Positions 20,503 through 29,665 of a DNA stretch of 48,253 bases are shown here, piece by piece. This stretch comes from Nitrospira sp. (GTDB lineage: Bacteria; Nitrospirota; Nitrospiria; Nitrospirales; Nitrospiraceae), in the NCBI GenBank assembly GCA_016873515.1, contig VGXB01000013.1, forward strand, positions 1-48,253, given 5' to 3'. The notes beneath the pieces are model-generated. The model made no database searches and had not been told where the DNA came from. It worked only from the letters and a program-made list of their open reading frames with translations. The position numbers and the translations under genes are program-made. Each line of letters begins with the position of its first letter. Position 1 is the first letter of the stretch.

Positions 20503-21172
20503 CTCGCACCACAAACGATTGGAGATTGAACTTACGGTCGAGGCGGGATGAGGCCACCTCAGCTTCAGTCTCCATCATGAACTGCCCGACTTGAACCCGG
20601 TAGCGCCGCCCCTCTGCCAGGTCAACTTGCATGATCCTTCCCCCCTGAAACTCGCTCCGGACCTGAGCAAACACCGCCCTGGCATTCCCAAGGTCTGAGA
20701 ACGCACCGATCTGTACCCGCAGCACTCCCATCCCCTCACGCCTAGGCGAATAGTCAATCACTTTGAGTTCAATCTGATCTGTCCCGTTTCCTATCATCCC
20801 GATGGCTTGAGCTCCGGCCAGCGACAGATCCAAGATTCTCCCTCGTGCAAAAGGCCCTCGGTCATTGATCCTCACAGTCACTTCTCGACTGGACGTGAGG
20901 GATCGGACGAGAGCAACGGAACCAAGGGGCAGTGTTCGATGCGCAGCAGTCAGTTGATGCATGTTATACCGCTCACCGTTGGCGGTCTTGTTCCCGTGGA
21001 AGCCTGGTCCGTACCACGAGGCCACCCCGCGTTCGATAAATCCTATTGGATATCCAGGGAACTTATGGACCGGAGGAGAGGAGGCTCGACAACCTTGAAA
21101 CGTAACTGCACCGAATAGAATGACCGCAACGCCTACTCCGTAGGCGACTCTTTGAAGCGGCTGCGGCCGCAT
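20492..21172 (-). CDS. rlpA: RlpA-family septal ring lytic transglycosylase with SPOR domain
   Basis: Probable outer-membrane lipoprotein that cleaves naked glycan strands at the septum. The signal peptide ends with a lipobox-like TFQGC near residue 28. The double-psi beta-barrel domain shows ASWYGPGFHGNKTANGE, AAHRTLPLGS and VRINDRGPFARGRILDLS, including the catalytic Asp. The C-terminal 75 residues (VLRVQIGAFSDLGNARAVF onward) form a SPOR domain that binds denuded peptidoglycan. 226 aa. It starts 3 nt after the ACT-protein stop codon, so the two are co-transcribed. Confidence 0.92.
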   Translation of the reverse strand: MRPQPLQRVAYGVGVAVILFGAVTFQGCRASSPPVHKFPGYPIGFIERGVASWYGPGFHGNKTANGERYNMHQLTAAHRTLPLGSVALVRSLTSSREVTVRINDRGPFARGRILDLSLAGAQAIGMIGNGTDQIELKVIDYSPRREGMGVLRVQIGAFSDLGNARAVFAQVRSEFQGGRIMQVDLAEGRRYRVQVGQFMMETEAEVASSRLDRKFNLQSFVVRDDG

Positions 21173-21175
21173 AGA

Positions 21176-21586
21176 TTAAAATTCATCCAGTGACTGGTTA
21201 CGGAGAATCGTTAATGCCTTGTCAGTATTTGAAACGGTCAAGACAACAATAGCTCGTTTCCCCTCCCTGGAAGGCGTGCAATATCCACACTTGATATTGA
21301 TCCGGCTTTTGGCCAACAGATCAGCCACTTTTTTAAAGGCCCCCGGCGTATTTTCGAGACTGAGTAGCAACGCTGTTTCCTCGGTAAATTTGATTCTGTC
21401 TGCCTTGAGCACAGACCGGGCCGTCTCCATGTCCGCCACGAGCAATCGCAACTTCGCCGTTCCCCTTACCTCAGGAACACAAAGGGCCTTGATATTCACA
21501 CCGGCTTCTCCAAGCACCGACATCACCTTGGCCAACACAGCCGGTTTGCTCTGGCCGCTGATGACAAGCTGAGTGGTTGTAGGCAT
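21176..21586 (-). CDS. Double ACT-domain protein
   Basis: A 136 aa cytoplasmic protein made of two ACT domains, small-molecule (usually amino-acid) binding modules: residues about 5-65 (QLVISGQSKPAVLAKVMSVL, with GEAGVNIKAL) and about 70-135 (LLLSLENTPGAFKKVADLL, with SRINIKCGY). No catalytic domain is attached. Homologues are usually annotated only as ACT domain-containing proteins; a ligand-sensing regulatory role is inferred. It is directly upstream of rlpA, with no obvious functional link. Confidence 0.8.
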   Translation of the reverse strand: MPTTTQLVISGQSKPAVLAKVMSVLGEAGVNIKALCVPEVRGTAKLRLLVADMETARSVLKADRIKFTEETALLLSLENTPGAFKKVADLLAKSRINIKCGYCTPSREGKRAIVVLTVSNTDKALTILRNQSLDEF

Positions 21587-21870
21587 ATCGTCAACTCTGT
21601 CTCTGGCTGATTACTGTACGGTTATATATAGATTGAGAATCCTCCTGTCAACGAGAGGCCACACGCTGACCCGGGCGCGGCGATCCTGCGAGCCGCGCGA
21701 GCCGGTTGCAACGATGGCTACCGCCAGCAGGGGCAGCAGGGGCACGAAAACCAGCGCGGTCATGCCCGCTCTCGATGGCTCTCTGTCACAATGAACACAC
21801 GATTACTCCCGTTTGTAGCCAACAAAAAAGCCAGCCGACTCATTCGAACGGATCGAATGAACACCGACTG
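21587..21870. other. Gene-poor stretch between the ACT gene and the RM fragment
   Basis: I find no convincing gene. The segment around 21660-21730 is rich in G and C with repeated GAGCCGCGCGAGCC-like and CAGCAGGGGCAGCAGGGGCA motifs, differing in texture from the neighbouring genes. It may be part of the degenerate region that includes the methylase fragment next to it. Confidence 0.3.
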
Positions 21871-21984
21871 GCCGTAGAGCACATACACCAACTGGTCTAT
21901 TTCCCGCTCCAACGCACTGGCATCCGCCTCCGCGTCCTGCGCCTTCGCGGCCAGGATGCGGTCAACCAATCGTGCATGTAGGCC
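21871..21984 (-). pseudogene. C-terminal fragment of a restriction/DNA methyltransferase-like protein
   Basis: After a TGA at 21987 the minus strand reads LVDRILAAKAQDAEAD, then SALEREIDQLVYVLYG. This is the very characteristic end of Eco57I/type IIG-like and related N6-adenine methylases (pattern ILxAKxxxxxADTxxLExEIDxLVYxLYGLTxEE). The family normally continues with an LTPEEI-type ending, but here the homology stops after LYG, and no catalytic NPPY motif or other domain is present upstream. It is a 38-codon fossil, presumably left when a restriction-modification gene was lost. Confidence 0.6.
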
Positions 21985-22047
21985 TCATCCATCGGCGCCA
22001 CTTATGAACGGACAAAGACTGTCCACACAAGCGAAGCTATCTCTACT

Positions 22048-25000
22048 TTACGAGCACCCGCTCGTGGCGCCGCAGCTGACACACTTCAAGCAGGTGCCGT
22101 TGCGCACCATGGTGAATTGTTTGCACTCGGGGCATGGATCGCCCTCATATCCCTTCACCTTGGCGGTTTGCACTTCGGTCAGCGTGAGGGTTTCGCGCAT
22201 AATTTCGACTTGCCGGGCGACACTGTGCCCGTTTCCATGACCATTGCCGTCCCCCTTGCCGCCGTTCCTGCGAATCGGGAGATGTTCCGTCAGCACCGAG
22301 GACTTGGCCAGCGCATCCATGTCGGCTTCTTCGTCGAAGCACTCGGGATCCAAGTCATCTTTCTTCATCGAATCCATTCGCAGATCTTCTTCTTTGACTT
22401 GCGCCAAGTCGTAGCGGTCCAGATAAGTGATCGCCAGTTCACGGAAAATGTAGTCGATGATCGATGTTGACATTTTGATGCGGTCGTTCAATTTCACCGG
22501 CCCGTTGGGCTCAAACCGCGTGAAGACGAACGCTTCGACAAACTCCTCCAGCGGCACCCCGTGCTGCAACCCCAAGGAAATCGCGATGGCGAAGCAGTTC
22601 ATGAGGCTGCGGAAGGCCGCGCCTTCCTTATGCATGTCCAAAAAGATTTCTCCGATCGTGCCATCTTCGTATTCGCCGGTGCGGAGATACAGCTTGTGCC
22701 CGCCGATGATCGCTTTCTGCGTATACCCATTCCGCCGGCTCGGCAACGGCCGCCGCTTGGCGAGATACCGCACGAGCACGCGTTTGGCGACTCTCTCCGC
22801 CATCGACACAACAGTCTCCTGAGCTTCAACAACCTGTCCGCTGTCGGACGAAGCGTTCAACGGCTGACTGAGCTTGGATCCATCACGGTAAAGCGCCACC
22901 GCCTTGACCATGCTCTTCCACGCCAACAGATACGCGGCCTTGACGTCCTCGATCGTCGCATCGGCCGGCATATTGATCGTCTTGCTGATTGCGCCGCTGA
23001 TGAACGACTGCGCTGTGGCCATCATGTGAATATGAGCGTTGACCGCGATTGACCGTTGGCCGATTCGGCCGCAGCGGTTGGCGCAATCGAAGACCGGCAG
23101 ATGCTCAGCCTTCAGATGCGGCGCCCCTTCCACGGTCATCGTCCCACAACAGAAATCATTCGCCGCCGCGATCTCTTCCTGTGTAAAACCGAACGCCTTC
23201 AGCATATTGAAGTTGGCTTCACCCAACTGCGCATCAGTGAATCCGAGTTTCTCCGTGCAAAAAGCTTCTCCGAGCGTAAACTTGTTGAAGGCGAACTGAA
23301 TCTCAAAGGCCTGAGCCAGACTGCTTTCCAATCGATCCAGCGCCGCGTCATTGAATCCCTTGAGGCGCAATGACTGATGATTGATGAACGGGGCATTCTT
23401 GAGGGTCTGGGCACCGACGCAGTAGCACATGATGTCCTGAGCCTGTTCCTTCGTATACCCCAACGTTTTCAACGCGGCTGGAATGCTTTGGTTGATGATC
23501 TTGAAGTATCCCCCACCAGCCAGCTTTTTGAATTTCACGAGCGCAAAGTCCGGCTCGATGCCGGTCGTATCGCAATCCATGACCAATCCAATCGTGCCCG
23601 TCGGAGCGATCACCGTCACTTGAGCATTCCGATACCCATAGGCTGTTCCCAGTTCGAGCGCACGATCCCAGGCCCGCCTGGCGGCGATCAGTAAGTCGGG
23701 CGGACAATGCTCTGGCTGAATACCAGTCGGCGTGATCGTCAGGTTTTCGTATTCTTCTCGAGGAGTATTATAGGCAGCCCGCCGGTGATTGCGGATCACC
23801 CGCAGCATAGACTCACGGTTTGTCGCATACCCAGGAAATGGCATCAGTTCTGCGGCCATTTCCGCGGACGTCCCATACGATTCGCCGGTCATGATGGCGG
23901 TCAGGGCCCCGCAGATCGCCAGGGCCTTGGGGGAGTCATAGGGAATCCCTTGCCGCATAAGGACTGTGCCCAGGTTGGCATAACCCAATCCGAGCGTGCG
24001 GAATTGGTAGCTCTTCTCGGCGATGGACCGGCTTGGGAATGACGCCATCAACACGCTGATTTCCAGCGCAATCGTCCACAACCGCACCGCGTGCCTGAAG
24101 TTGTCCAGCTCGAATTGCCCATCAGGCGTGTAAAACGTCGTCAGATTGAGCGACGCCAAATTACACGCAGTGTCGTCCAAGAACATGTACTCGGAACAGG
24201 GATTCGAGGCATTGATGCGACCGTTTTCTGGACACGTGTGCCATTCGTTGATCGTCGTATCGTATTGCGTCCCCGGATCAGCACATACCCATGCCGCCCA
24301 CGCGATCCGATCCCACAGGTCGCGGGCCTTGACGGCCTTGCAGACCTTGCCGTTCGTCCGACGCTTGAGTTGCCAATCACCATCTGCTTCGAGCGCAGCA
24401 AAAAACTCGTTCGGGATTCTGACGCTGTTGTTCGAATTTTGCCCCGAAACGGTTTGGTAGGCTTTGCCGTCCCAATTCGTATCGTATTCGTGAAAGACGA
24501 AATGTGTGAAGCCCTGTTTTGCGTACGAAAACATCCGCTGAATATAGGCTTCCGGCACCATATCCCGCCGGGCGGACGACAGAGCATCCCGCAACACCGG
24601 ATTCGTCTTGGCATCGAGATCCAGCTTCACCCCCCCCTCGCTATCAACAGCATGGCAGGCTTTGAGCACGGCGTTCAGGCGCTGGGCACAGATTTTTGAG
24701 CCTGTCACCATCGCCGCGACTTTCTGCTCCTCAATGACTTTCCAATCGATGAATTCTTCGATATCTGGATGATCCAGGTCCAAACAGACCATTTTGGCAG
24801 CACGGCGAGTCGTTCCTCCAGACTTGATGGCACCGGCAGCCCGGTCGCCGATCCTCAGGAAAGACATGAGCCCAGACGATCTGCCGCCTCCGGAAAGGCC
24901 TTCACCATCTCCCCGCAGTTTGGAGAAATTCGTTCCGGTCCCAGAGCCGTACTTAAACAGCCGCGCCTCACGCACCCACAGATCCATGATTCCGTTTTCG

Positions 25001-25581
25001 TTCACCAGATCGTCTTCAATCGACTGGATAAAACAGGCATGGGGCTGAGGGTGCTCGAACGCGTTCGTGGCCTTAGCCACTTCCTGGGTTTTAGGATCGA
25101 CGAAATAATGCCCCTGGGCGGGGCCGGACAGACCATAGGCATAATGAAGCCCCGTATTAAACCATTGCGGCGAATTCGGGGCGGCCATTTGGCACGCCAG
25201 CATGTAGCACATTTCGTCATGGAAGGATTCGGCATCGTCCGGCGTTTTGAAATAGCCATACGCCTTACCCCAATGGGTCCAGCAGCCAGCCATCCGCTCA
25301 AACACCTGGCGCGCATCGCGTTCCCCCCCAAGCACCAGCTTGCCATCACCCTCTGTCATCGTCTGCCCCTGCTGATCAAGCTGGGGGACTCCCGCTTTCC
25401 TGAAATACTTCTGAGCCAGAATGTCGATGGCCAGCTGGGACCACTGCTCCGGGACATCGATATTGTCAAGCTTGAAGACGGTGGATCCGTCCGGATTGCG
25501 AATTTCGGACGAACGCTTGACGAACGTCATCTCATCATAAGGACCTTGCCCACGACGAGTAAATCTCCGTTCAATTTTCAC
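22048..25581 (-). CDS. nrdJ: Adenosylcobalamin-dependent (class II) ribonucleotide reductase
   Basis: Reduces ribonucleotides to deoxyribonucleotides using a thiyl radical generated from adenosylcobalamin, so it works with or without oxygen. The 1177 aa length marks the large NrdJ form. Visible are the first redox Cys region ([20 protein letters not shown]), the active-site [20 protein letters not shown], and the C-terminal cysteine-rich tail ([28 protein letters not shown]), a zinc-ribbon/redox-shuttle module. The GTG start has an excellent AAGGAGG site 6 nt upstream. NrdR-like boxes, a promoter and a DnaA box lie upstream. The cell must make or import B12. Confidence 0.96.
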   Translation of the reverse strand: MKIERRFTRRGQGPYDEMTFVKRSSEIRNPDGSTVFKLDNIDVPEQWSQLAIDILAQKYFRKAGVPQLDQQGQTMTEGDGKLVLGGERDARQVFERMAGCWTHWGKAYGYFKTPDDAESFHDEMCYMLACQMAAPNSPQWFNTGLHYAYGLSGPAQGHYFVDPKTQEVAKATNAFEHPQPHACFIQSIEDDLVNENGIMDLWVREARLFKYGSGTGTNFSKLRGDGEGLSGGGRSSGLMSFLRIGDRAAGAIKSGGTTRRAAKMVCLDLDHPDIEEFIDWKVIEEQKVAAMVTGSKICAQRLNAVLKACHAVDSEGGVKLDLDAKTNPVLRDALSSARRDMVPEAYIQRMFSYAKQGFTHFVFHEYDTNWDGKAYQTVSGQNSNNSVRIPNEFFAALEADGDWQLKRRTNGKVCKAVKARDLWDRIAWAAWVCADPGTQYDTTINEWHTCPENGRINASNPCSEYMFLDDTACNLASLNLTTFYTPDGQFELDNFRHAVRLWTIALEISVLMASFPSRSIAEKSYQFRTLGLGYANLGTVLMRQGIPYDSPKALAICGALTAIMTGESYGTSAEMAAELMPFPGYATNRESMLRVIRNHRRAAYNTPREEYENLTITPTGIQPEHCPPDLLIAARRAWDRALELGTAYGYRNAQVTVIAPTGTIGLVMDCDTTGIEPDFALVKFKKLAGGGYFKIINQSIPAALKTLGYTKEQAQDIMCYCVGAQTLKNAPFINHQSLRLKGFNDAALDRLESSLAQAFEIQFAFNKFTLGEAFCTEKLGFTDAQLGEANFNMLKAFGFTQEEIAAANDFCCGTMTVEGAPHLKAEHLPVFDCANRCGRIGQRSIAVNAHIHMMATAQSFISGAISKTINMPADATIEDVKAAYLLAWKSMVKAVALYRDGSKLSQPLNASSDSGQVVEAQETVVSMAERVAKRVLVRYLAKRRPLPSRRNGYTQKAIIGGHKLYLRTGEYEDGTIGEIFLDMHKEGAAFRSLMNCFAIAISLGLQHGVPLEEFVEAFVFTRFEPNGPVKLNDRIKMSTSIIDYIFRELAITYLDRYDLAQVKEEDLRMDSMKKDDLDPECFDEEADMDALAKSSVLTEHLPIRRNGGKGDGNGHGNGHSVARQVEIMRETLTLTEVQTAKVKGYEGDPCPECKQFTMVRNGTCLKCVSCGATSGCS

Positions 25582-25698
25582 AGCCTTCCTCCTTCCAGAG
25601 GCGGATAAACAATCGGCGCTGGCATGCCAAACGGCTCATAATCCGATAGCGGCGGGGGCTGTCATACGTCCAGAGAAAGCGAACAATAGCTATTGAGG

Positions 25699-25746
25699 AG
25701 ACTACATATAGCTATTACGAAATTTTGTCAATGCTAAATATTGTGG
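25699..25746 (-). promoter_or_regulatory. Pair of NrdR-like boxes before nrdJ
   Basis: Two 16-base near-palindromes, 25699-25714 and 25731-25746, are separated by 16 bases, the spacing known for NrdR repressor box pairs. Against the consensus ACACWATATMTTGTGT (from memory), the distal box matches 12 of 16 and the proximal one, read on the minus strand, 10 of 16. NrdR is the ATP/dATP-sensing repressor of ribonucleotide reductase genes. The boxes overlap the predicted nrdJ promoter. Confidence 0.6.
25703..25731 (-). promoter_or_regulatory. nrdJ promoter
   Basis: On the minus strand a perfect -35 hexamer TTGACA (25731-25726) is followed after 15-17 bases by TATATG/TATGTA as a weak -10 (25710-25703). 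The -35 lies between the two NrdR-like boxes and the -10 inside the proximal one, so repressor binding would block RNA polymerase. Confidence 0.5.
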
Positions 25747-25772
25747 GTAGGCTGTGAACTGTGAGGGAAAGC

Positions 25773-25781
25773 TGTGGATAA
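25773..25781 (-). promoter_or_regulatory. Perfect DnaA box upstream of nrdJ
   Basis: The minus strand reads TTATCCACA, the strict E. coli DnaA-box consensus, about 30 bases beyond the distal NrdR box. DnaA is known to regulate nrdAB in E. coli, so a link between replication initiation and dNTP supply is plausible. A 9-base match can also occur by chance. Confidence 0.45.
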
Positions 25782-25892
25782 CTGCGAAACAATTCTTGAA
25801 GTCTGATTTTATTCTGTTCCTATATAGGAGTTACCCCTAGAAAGGGCCTCGTCAGTAGACTGCACTTGACATTTTGTCCGGTCTCAAGCCCT

Positions 25893-26276
25893 CTAAAAGG
25901 CCATCCGTTCGATTTTCAGCGTCGCTTCATCTACGCCTTTGATCGGAATGAACTGGCCTCCGATACCCAGCACGACCAACCTTGTCTCTGCCACCCTAGT
26001 CTCATAGCGACTGAGTAATCCCCAATTGTGCCGGACCGTCGATGGCCGGACAATCCCCTCGATGAGCTTCTTGCCTTGGGAACGTAATACTTGGCGGATC
26101 AGGTCTTGCTCTCGAACAGGGGTGCGTTGATCCATTCGGTCAAGTGCCCCATTCAATTCCCGTTCGACGAATTGCACATAGTCGTCCATCGTCGGGTTCG
26201 ACAGCACCAAGCAGACTGCCCCGGCTAATCCCACCACTAACACGGCTAGACGGACAAGACTCATCGCCCCCCTCAT
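25893..26276 (-). CDS. Small anchored/exported protein, DUF4359-like
   Basis: About 127 aa with an N-terminal hydrophobic segment (LVRLAVLVVGLAGAVCLVLS) that anchors or exports it, followed by NPTMDDYVQFVERELNGAL and a C-terminal conserved patch (WGLLSRYETRVAETRLVVLG then GGQFIPI). The NPxxxDY start after the membrane segment and the closing strand resemble DUF4359 proteins, recalled from memory. Function unknown. Start set at the ATG at 26276 (GGAG 5 nt upstream); a longer frame to 26408 would overlap ampG by 50 bases and is unlikely. An ATG at 26264 with a G-rich site is a second choice. Likely co-transcribed with ampG. Confidence 0.6.
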   Translation of the reverse strand: MRGAMSLVRLAVLVVGLAGAVCLVLSNPTMDDYVQFVERELNGALDRMDQRTPVREQDLIRQVLRSQGKKLIEGIVRPSTVRHNWGLLSRYETRVAETRLVVLGIGGQFIPIKGVDEATLKIERMAF

Positions 26277-26358
26277 TGGCACTCCATTTACAAGAGAACA
26301 GGTACAAGTGGTGTCGGAAGGGACGTTGCCGTATTCGATCCAACACACACGTACACGA

Positions 26359-27624
26359 TCACACGGCAGGAGAGCAGGCCTGCGTCCTTTCCTTCTGATC
26401 TTGTTCAATATGATGCCGCAGCCGCCAGACGGCCCAAAGACCCGGCAGAGCTACCACCAGTGTGACGACGAAGAATTGCGCCCATCCCATCAAATCAACC
26501 AGATCAGCCGAGGGACGCCCGGCGAAGACTCTACCCAGGGCCTCCAAAGACGACAACAATGCAAATTGCGTGGCGGTATACCGCGGGTCACAGAGTGACA
26601 TGACCAACGCTACGAACGCGGCTGTACCCATGCCACCAGTCACATTTTCAATCACGACCGCTGCGGTTAGAATCGCGGTACTTTTTCCAACCGCCGCCAA
26701 TACGGCAAACCCTAGGTTGGATACGGCCTGTAAGAAGCCAAAGAGCAGCAGCGACGGGACAAGGCTGGACCGCGTCATCATGACGCCGCCGAGCAATGCC
26801 CCGAACAGTGTCGCGAAAATCCCGAGGCCTTTCACAGCTCCAACCTCCGCCGCCGAAAAACCCATTTCGCCGATCAGAAATGCGGTTTGCAAGGACGATG
26901 CGAATGCGTCACCGAGCTTGTAGAGTATGATCACCGCTAAGAACCACAGGGCTTGCGGCCGGGAGAAGAACTCCCGGAGCGGTGCTCCAATAGCCTCCCC
27001 GAGACTCTTGGGAGGACCTGCAATCCGAGTAGGCTCTGGACTCGCGATGATGATTGCGACCCCCGCTAACATGACGGCGGCCATCGTCAGATACATTGCC
27101 TGCCAGCCGACAGAGTCAGCCAGCCACAAGGCTCCTGCACCAGCTACCAGGAGGGCGATGCGATACCCATTCACCCACACCGCCGCGCCTAATCCACGCT
27201 CGTACGGCTGGAGCGTGTCGGTTCGGTAGGCGTCGGAAACAATATCCAGCGAGGCGGAGAGAAACGCAACCAGCACCGCATAGGCCGCCAGCCATTCGGG
27301 ATGTGTGCGTGGGCTGGTCATCGCCATGAGCGCCAAGCCGAGGGCAACGCACAATTGGGTTAACAACATCCAGCCGCGCCGCCGCCCAAGCCAGGGCGGC
27401 ATGATTCGGTCCATGAACGGTGCCCAGAGGAATTTCAACGTATACGGCAGGCCGACCAGAGTGAAGATGCCGATCGTCTTCAGATCGACTCCTTCTACCG
27501 TCAACCACGCTTGCAACGTACTGGCGGTCAGGGCTAAGGGCAGACCTGATACAAAGCCCAAAGGCAGCATCACGCCGAGCCGCCGATTCATCACTGCAGC
27601 CAGGCCTATCATTTGTTCATTCAC
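26359..27624 (-). CDS. ampG: AmpG-family muropeptide permease
   Basis: Inner-membrane MFS transporter that imports anhydro-muropeptides released during cell-wall turnover. The 421 aa sequence has about 12 hydrophobic spans and the AmpG-typical opening LGFVSGLPLALTASTLQAWL, then LVGLPYTLKFLWAPFMDR, SLDIVSDAYRTDTL and RGLGAAVWVNGYRIA. It fits well with the cell-wall enzymes elsewhere in the window (RlpA, LysM protein). The GTG at 27624 opens the frame; ATG at 27612 or 27591 are possible starts, because the family motif begins just after 27591. Confidence 0.9.
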   Translation of the reverse strand: MNEQMIGLAAVMNRRLGVMLPLGFVSGLPLALTASTLQAWLTVEGVDLKTIGIFTLVGLPYTLKFLWAPFMDRIMPPWLGRRRGWMLLTQLCVALGLALMAMTSPRTHPEWLAAYAVLVAFLSASLDIVSDAYRTDTLQPYERGLGAAVWVNGYRIALLVAGAGALWLADSVGWQAMYLTMAAVMLAGVAIIIASPEPTRIAGPPKSLGEAIGAPLREFFSRPQALWFLAVIILYKLGDAFASSLQTAFLIGEMGFSAAEVGAVKGLGIFATLFGALLGGVMMTRSSLVPSLLLFGFLQAVSNLGFAVLAAVGKSTAILTAAVVIENVTGGMGTAAFVALVMSLCDPRYTATQFALLSSLEALGRVFAGRPSADLVDLMGWAQFFVVTLVVALPGLWAVWRLRHHIEQDQKERTQACSPAV

Positions 27625-27776
27625 GTGAATCGCTCACATCGGAAAGTATTGATGAAACCCAGGCTTCAAAACGGCTTCACCCCCTAGGTGGAACGCAGAA
27701 TATCACTAGAGCCCAGTACTTTCTCAAAAGAATTTCAAAGGCTTGTGGGAGACACTTTCACCGACCAGCGCAGCAG

Positions 27777-28181
27777 CTAACAAGATTGGCCATTGAACAG
27801 ACACGGTTTGTAGCGTGAGATGTCAAAATCAGTATGCTCTTGATAGACTCGTTCATTGCCGTTTACTCCATCCTGTTCCGGATCATTCCACATCGTGTGG
27901 TTCCACCAATAAAACAGCGGCTGGACCTCAGTCTGATACACGGGATTTCCGTATGCACTGTGGGCATGTTCCCTAACTAAGCGACCCGTCACATAATCAA
28001 TTTGGCCGTTCCCCGCCAGCGAATATAGAGTGATAAAGAGCCGAGCCTCATGGTCATAGAGCTCATCGAGACGGGTACTGACGTCCGGTTCGGCAGGAAG
28101 AAGATCTTTGGCCTCTCCCATCGGGAACGAGCTACCCAGCGCCATCATGAGCATACACACAAGCACCAGCCGATGCGCCAT
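27777..28181 (-). CDS. Exported hypothetical protein
   Basis: A 134 aa protein with a clear signal peptide (MAHRLVLVCMLMMALGSSFP, cleavage probably near GEAKD). The mature part is rich in aromatic residues (LFYWWNHTMWNDPEQDG, HTDFDISRYKPC) and has two cysteines near the C terminus that could form a disulfide. I do not recognise a family. It stands alone, divergent from mtaB. It could be a periplasmic protein specific to the lineage. Confidence 0.65.
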   Translation of the reverse strand: MAHRLVLVCMLMMALGSSFPMGEAKDLLPAEPDVSTRLDELYDHEARLFITLYSLAGNGQIDYVTGRLVREHAHSAYGNPVYQTEVQPLFYWWNHTMWNDPEQDGVNGNERVYQEHTDFDISRYKPCLFNGQSC

Positions 28182-28318
28182 ATCACACTCACAGGCATAA
28201 ATGGGATTATTAAGATGACGGGCATCCTAGCACGCAGAATTTTTCCGATCAAAGAACAATCTGAGCAATGACTGCTCTGCAGGCGCAGTCTTGCCGGAAC
28301 CGCTGCAACGTCCCTATA

Positions 28319-29665
28319 ATGCACGACATGACACAGGCACGCGCGTCAATTCATACGCTGGGCTGCCGGTTGAACCACGCTGAAACGATTGTACTGGGGG
28401 AAGGACTCCGCCGTAGGGGGTTCGAACTGGTTGAATTCGGCCGGCCGACGGACGTGCTGGTACTGAATACCTGTGCGGTAACGGAAGAAGCTGAACGCAC
28501 ATCACGGTACGTGATCCGAAAAACCCTCAAACATTCTCCCCATGCATTCGTCGCCGTGACCGGCTGTTACGCCCAAGCCGGGCTGGACGGACTCAAGCGC
28601 CAGGAAGGCATCGACCTCATTGTCGGCCACCAATACAAGCTCGAGCTACCGTCCTACTTGCCTCCTTCCCATGCCTTACAAAAACGTGCAGTCCCGGAGA
28701 TACGCCATATCAGAACGATGTCGCGGGACGACTTTGACCTACCCTACTTTGGGGAACCGGATTCCACCAGGGCACCACTAAAAATTCAGGACGGCTGTAG
28801 CGCCATGTGCAGTTTCTGCATCATTCCATTCTCACGAGGGCATGAGAGGAGCAGGCGGCTGGAGGATATCCTGTGCGAAGCGGCTGACTTGGCCGCACGT
28901 GGATACCATGAGGTCGTGCTGACGGGAGTCAATATCGGCCAGTATCGCCATAACAATCATGATTTTTGCTCATTACTTCGGCAACTTGATCAGGTCCAGG
29001 GGCTTGAACGCATCCGTATCTCGTCGATCGAACCAACGACCGTCGGTGACGAACTCCTGGACATCCTGGCCGGTTCGACGAAGTTTTGCCCCTTCCTTCA
29101 TATCCCGTTACAGAGCGGAGACGATCAGATCTTAGAGGCCATGAACCGGCGCCATACCGTCAAAGCCTATGTCGGATTGATCGAGCAAGCCACCGCAAAA
29201 ATTCCTCACTTGGGGTTGGGAACCGACCTAATGACGGGATTTCCCGGCGAGACCGAGGCCGCCTTCCGTAATACCCTCGCGATCGCTGCCGATCTACCCT
29301 TTTCCTACCTGCATGTGTTTCCCTATTCACCAAGGCCGGGCACCGCAGCATTGCGCTTGAAGCAAGCAACGGCTCCCGCGACCATCAGAAAGCGAACCAC
29401 GCTTCTCCAGAATCTCAGCCATACTAAGCGGCTCGCATTCCATCAGAAGTCAATCGGAACCACTCTCTCCGTTCTCTTTGAAGCAGATACTGAGGACGGC
29501 TTTCGCCACGGCACCACCTCGAACTTCACCAAGGTTGCGGTTGCCGGTTCTGCCGAACTCCGGAACCAGATCAAACCAATCACCATTACCGCAGCCACCG
29601 AACGCTGGGCCATCGGTCATGCTGCGGGTGAGAAACCCACAATACTCTCCGTGATCCAGCTATGA
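28319..29665 (+). CDS. mtaB: tRNA t6A37 methylthiotransferase
   Basis: Radical-SAM enzyme converting t6A37 to ms2t6A in ANN-decoding tRNAs. The N-terminal MTTase domain has three cluster cysteines in HTLGCRLNHAE, NTCAVTEEAE and VTGCYAQ; the radical-SAM CxxxCxxC is DGCSAMCSFCIIPFSRG. GCxLNHAE and the missing MiaB-type signature assign it to MtaB rather than MiaB or RimO. The frame is open from 28268, but conserved sequence begins after the ATG at 28319 (or 28328). About 448 aa. Its stop overlaps the start of miaB by 4 nt, a pairing of paralogues in one operon. Confidence 0.9.
   Translation: MHDMTQARASIHTLGCRLNHAETIVLGEGLRRRGFELVEFGRPTDVLVLNTCAVTEEAERTSRYVIRKTLKHSPHAFVAVTGCYAQAGLDGLKRQEGIDLIVGHQYKLELPSYLPPSHALQKRAVPEIRHIRTMSRDDFDLPYFGEPDSTRAPLKIQDGCSAMCSFCIIPFSRGHERSRRLEDILCEAADLAARGYHEVVLTGVNIGQYRHNNHDFCSLLRQLDQVQGLERIRISSIEPTTVGDELLDILAGSTKFCPFLHIPLQSGDDQILEAMNRRHTVKAYVGLIEQATAKIPHLGLGTDLMTGFPGETEAAFRNTLAIAADLPFSYLHVFPYSPRPGTAALRLKQATAPATIRKRTTLLQNLSHTKRLAFHQKSIGTTLSVLFEADTEDGFRHGTTSNFTKVAVAGSAELRNQIKPITITAATERWAIGHAAGEKPTILSVIQL

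Noticed and set aside
24769-25608. 279-codon open frame on the plus strand opposite nrdJ
   Set aside because: NrdJ on the other strand is unmistakable; the antisense frame is low-information and arginine/proline rich.
25690-25790. Replication origin suggested by the DnaA box
   Set aside because: Only one perfect DnaA box, no AT-rich unwinding region with further boxes, and no dnaA or dnaN nearby.
25582-25892. Cobalamin riboswitch before the B12-dependent nrdJ
   Set aside because: I searched the upstream 300 bases for the B12 box and its flanking stems and found nothing similar; the region has promoter and operator-like sites instead.
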